Shown here piece by piece: positions 7,360 through 8,644 of a DNA stretch of 8,644 nucleotides (positions are counted from its first letter, which is position 1; the number at the start of each line of letters is the position of its first letter). Below the pieces are notes generated by a model. The model was not told the DNA's origin and did no database searches. It saw nothing but the letters and a program-made list of their open reading frames with translations. Source of the stretch: an uncultured beta proteobacterium (GTDB taxonomy: Bacteria; Pseudomonadota; Gammaproteobacteria; Burkholderiales; Burkholderiaceae); contig CAIVXR010000124.1 in the NCBI GenBank assembly GCA_903909925.1, positions 1-8,644 on the forward strand, given 5' to 3'. The translations under genes were made by a program, and so were the position numbers.

Positions 7360-8156
7360 TGACTGCCATTTATAAAATTCTTGATTTATTCGGTGACCTT
7401 GGATTTTTTGTACGCCGTAATTTAACCAGCCTTGGATTGGCTGCAAGAATGTTTTCCGCAGTAATTCTGCGTTCAGGTTTTTTGCTTAAAAGACCTCGTT
7501 TGGTAGTTGATCAAATTCTATTTGTTGGTAATCACTCTTTTGTCATCATTGCGGTCTCTGGTTTGTTTGTGGGATTCGTGCTGGGCTTGCAGGGCTACTA
7601 CACCCTAAATCGCTATGGCTCAGAGCAGGCGTTGGGCTTATTAGTAGCACTTTCTTTAACGCGTGAATTAGGTCCAGTCATTACCGCTTTATTATTTGCC
7701 GGCCGTGCTGGCACCTCATTGACAGCAGAAATTGGTTTGATGAAGGCTGGCGAACAATTAAGCGCAATGGAAATGATGGCTGTTGATCCATTAGCGCGTG
7801 TGATCTCTCCACGACTATGGGCGGGCATTATTTCAATGCCAATTTTGGCAACGATTTTTACTGCAGTGGGTGTTATGGGCGGCTATTTTGTCGGTGTCCC
7901 CCTGATTGGCGTAGATTCTGGAGCCTTTTGGTCTCAGATGCAGGGTGGCGTGGATCTGTTTTCAGACATTGGGAATGGCTTAATTAAAAGTATCGTTTTT
8001 GGTGTGGCAGTGACGTTTATTGCTCTTTATCAAGGCTATGAAGCTAAGCCTACGCCTGAGGGCGTATCCCAAGCCACCACTCGAACGGTGGTGATTTCCT
8101 CTTTATCGGTTTTAGCATTAGATTTCCTGCTAACCGCAATGATGTTCTCGAACTAG
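7359..8156 (+). CDS. mlaE: Phospholipid ABC transporter permease MlaE
   Basis: This 265-residue inner-membrane permease is the membrane channel that MlaF drives and MlaD sits on. Hydrophobic stretches lie near residues 61-77, 91-113, 153-180, 208-223 and 243-262, with an amphipathic amino-terminal region before them. The family hallmark runs from LTRELGP (100-106) through FAGRAGTS (113-120) to AEIGLMKAGEQLSAMEMM and AVDP (to 144); this includes the cytoplasmic loop that contacts the ATPase. I prefer ATG 7359, which overlaps the mlaF stop as TGATG. GGAG lies at 7345-7348, ten bases before it. A TTG one codon earlier (7356) is seven bases from the same GGAG and would add one residue. The overlap implies translational coupling and matched amounts of MlaF and MlaE. 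Length and motifs are normal. Confidence 0.94.
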   Translation: MTAIYKILDLFGDLGFFVRRNLTSLGLAARMFSAVILRSGFLLKRPRLVVDQILFVGNHSFVIIAVSGLFVGFVLGLQGYYTLNRYGSEQALGLLVALSLTRELGPVITALLFAGRAGTSLTAEIGLMKAGEQLSAMEMMAVDPLARVISPRLWAGIISMPILATIFTAVGVMGGYFVGVPLIGVDSGAFWSQMQGGVDLFSDIGNGLIKSIVFGVAVTFIALYQGYEAKPTPEGVSQATTRTVVISSLSVLALDFLLTAMMFSN

Positions 8157-8177
8157 AAAGAATAAACTGGGGCTCTT

Positions 8178-8644
8178 ATGAGAAAAAGTGCAATTGATAT
8201 TTGGGTAGGAATCTTTGTTGCCATTGGCTTGCTGGCAAGCTTATTTCTTGCATTAAAGGTTGGCAATATGAACGCAGTGTCATTTGCGCCTACTTATAAA
8301 ATTTCTGCGCGCTTTGACAACATTGGCGGCTTAAAGCCCCGTGCGCCTGTGAAGAGTGCTGGTGTCGTTGTCGGTCGCATTGCAAATATTTCTTTTGATG
8401 ACAAAACTTATCAAGCAACTGTTGTAATGACGATTGAAGACTCTTATAAGTTCCCCGCAGATTCTGCCGCTAAAATTTTGACTTCGGGTCTATTGGGTGA
8501 GCAATATATTGGTCTTGAAGCTGGTGGCTCAGATGATTTGTTAGCTGAGGGTGGAAAAATTACGCAGACTCAATCAGCGATTGTTTTAGAAAATTTAATT
8601 AGTCAGTTTCTATATAACAAGGCAGCGGATAGTGGTCAGGACAA
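8178..8644 (+). CDS. mlaD: Phospholipid transporter MCE-domain protein MlaD (3' end cut off)
   Basis: The reading frame starts at ATG 8178 and runs open off the window, giving 155 residues. GGGG at 8169-8172, five bases upstream, is a usable ribosome-binding site, and the gap from mlaE is 21 bases. A single membrane anchor covers about residues 8-26 (WVGIFVAIGLLASLFLAL), placing the rest in the periplasm. The MCE domain follows at about 38-115, with the characteristic FDNIGGLKPRAPVKSAGVVV (46-65) and the LTSGLLGEQYIGLEAGG segment (101-117). Family members form a hexameric ring on MlaE that conducts phospholipid. The region after 133 (SAIVLENLISQFLYNK) fits the helical tail that lines the pore. 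MlaD proteins are often 150-180 residues, so probably little is missing. mlaC and other mla genes would be expected just downstream. Confidence 0.93.
   Translation, partial: MRKSAIDIWVGIFVAIGLLASLFLALKVGNMNAVSFAPTYKISARFDNIGGLKPRAPVKSAGVVVGRIANISFDDKTYQATVVMTIEDSYKFPADSAAKILTSGLLGEQYIGLEAGGSDDLLAEGGKITQTQSAIVLENLISQFLYNKAADSGQD

Noticed and set aside
5271..7828. Open frames of 63-105 codons in other frames of gltD, mlaF and mlaE
   Set aside because: All lie within well-supported genes and translate to low-complexity or cysteine/arginine/serine-rich strings with no family resemblance.
1..8644. A previously undescribed system, defence island, mobile element or CRISPR array
   Set aside because: Every substantial reading frame belongs to a known housekeeping family. 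There are no regularly spaced repeats, transposase or integrase genes, terminal inverted repeats or changes in base composition.

Overview
The window reads as an ordinary housekeeping stretch of a moderately AT-rich betaproteobacterial chromosome. Protein style and gene order (glutamate synthase genes followed directly by a Mla-type ABC transporter) point to Burkholderiales. The low G+C for that order suggests a Polynucleobacter-like member, but this is inference from recalled family features, not from a search. All supported genes lie on the + strand and look intact and uniform in codon use. I see no RNA gene, mobile element, CRISPR array or phage gene.

Layout. Bases 1-42 are probably the last 13 codons of an upstream gene, ending at a TAA that is duplicated in a 9-bp tandem repeat (34-51). 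Bases 43-240 are a leader without a convincing gene; they hold a plausible sigma70-type promoter (166-194). gltB (241-4986) encodes the large subunit of NADPH-dependent glutamate synthase, and gltD (5034-6497), 47 bases later, encodes the small subunit. Only 10 bases after gltD comes mlaF (6508-7359), then mlaE (7359-8156, TGATG overlap) and the start of mlaD (8178 to the window end, cut off).

How they work together. GltB and GltD form the GOGAT enzyme. GltD takes electrons from NADPH through FAD and Fe-S clusters to the FMN and 3Fe-4S centre of GltB. There, ammonia released from glutamine is added to 2-oxoglutarate, giving two glutamates. MlaF (ATPase), MlaE (permease) and MlaD (MCE-domain lipid-binding protein) are the inner-membrane core of the Mla system, which moves phospholipids between inner and outer membranes. 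Tight spacing suggests one transcription unit, so nitrogen assimilation and envelope maintenance may be co-transcribed.

No undescribed biological system is visible. The most unusual local structure is the gltD-mlaF junction. There a perfect 6-bp hairpin carries the gltD stop codon in its loop and the presumed mlaF ribosome-binding bases in its 3' arm, and a four-codon mini-ORF overlaps both the gltD stop and the mlaF start.
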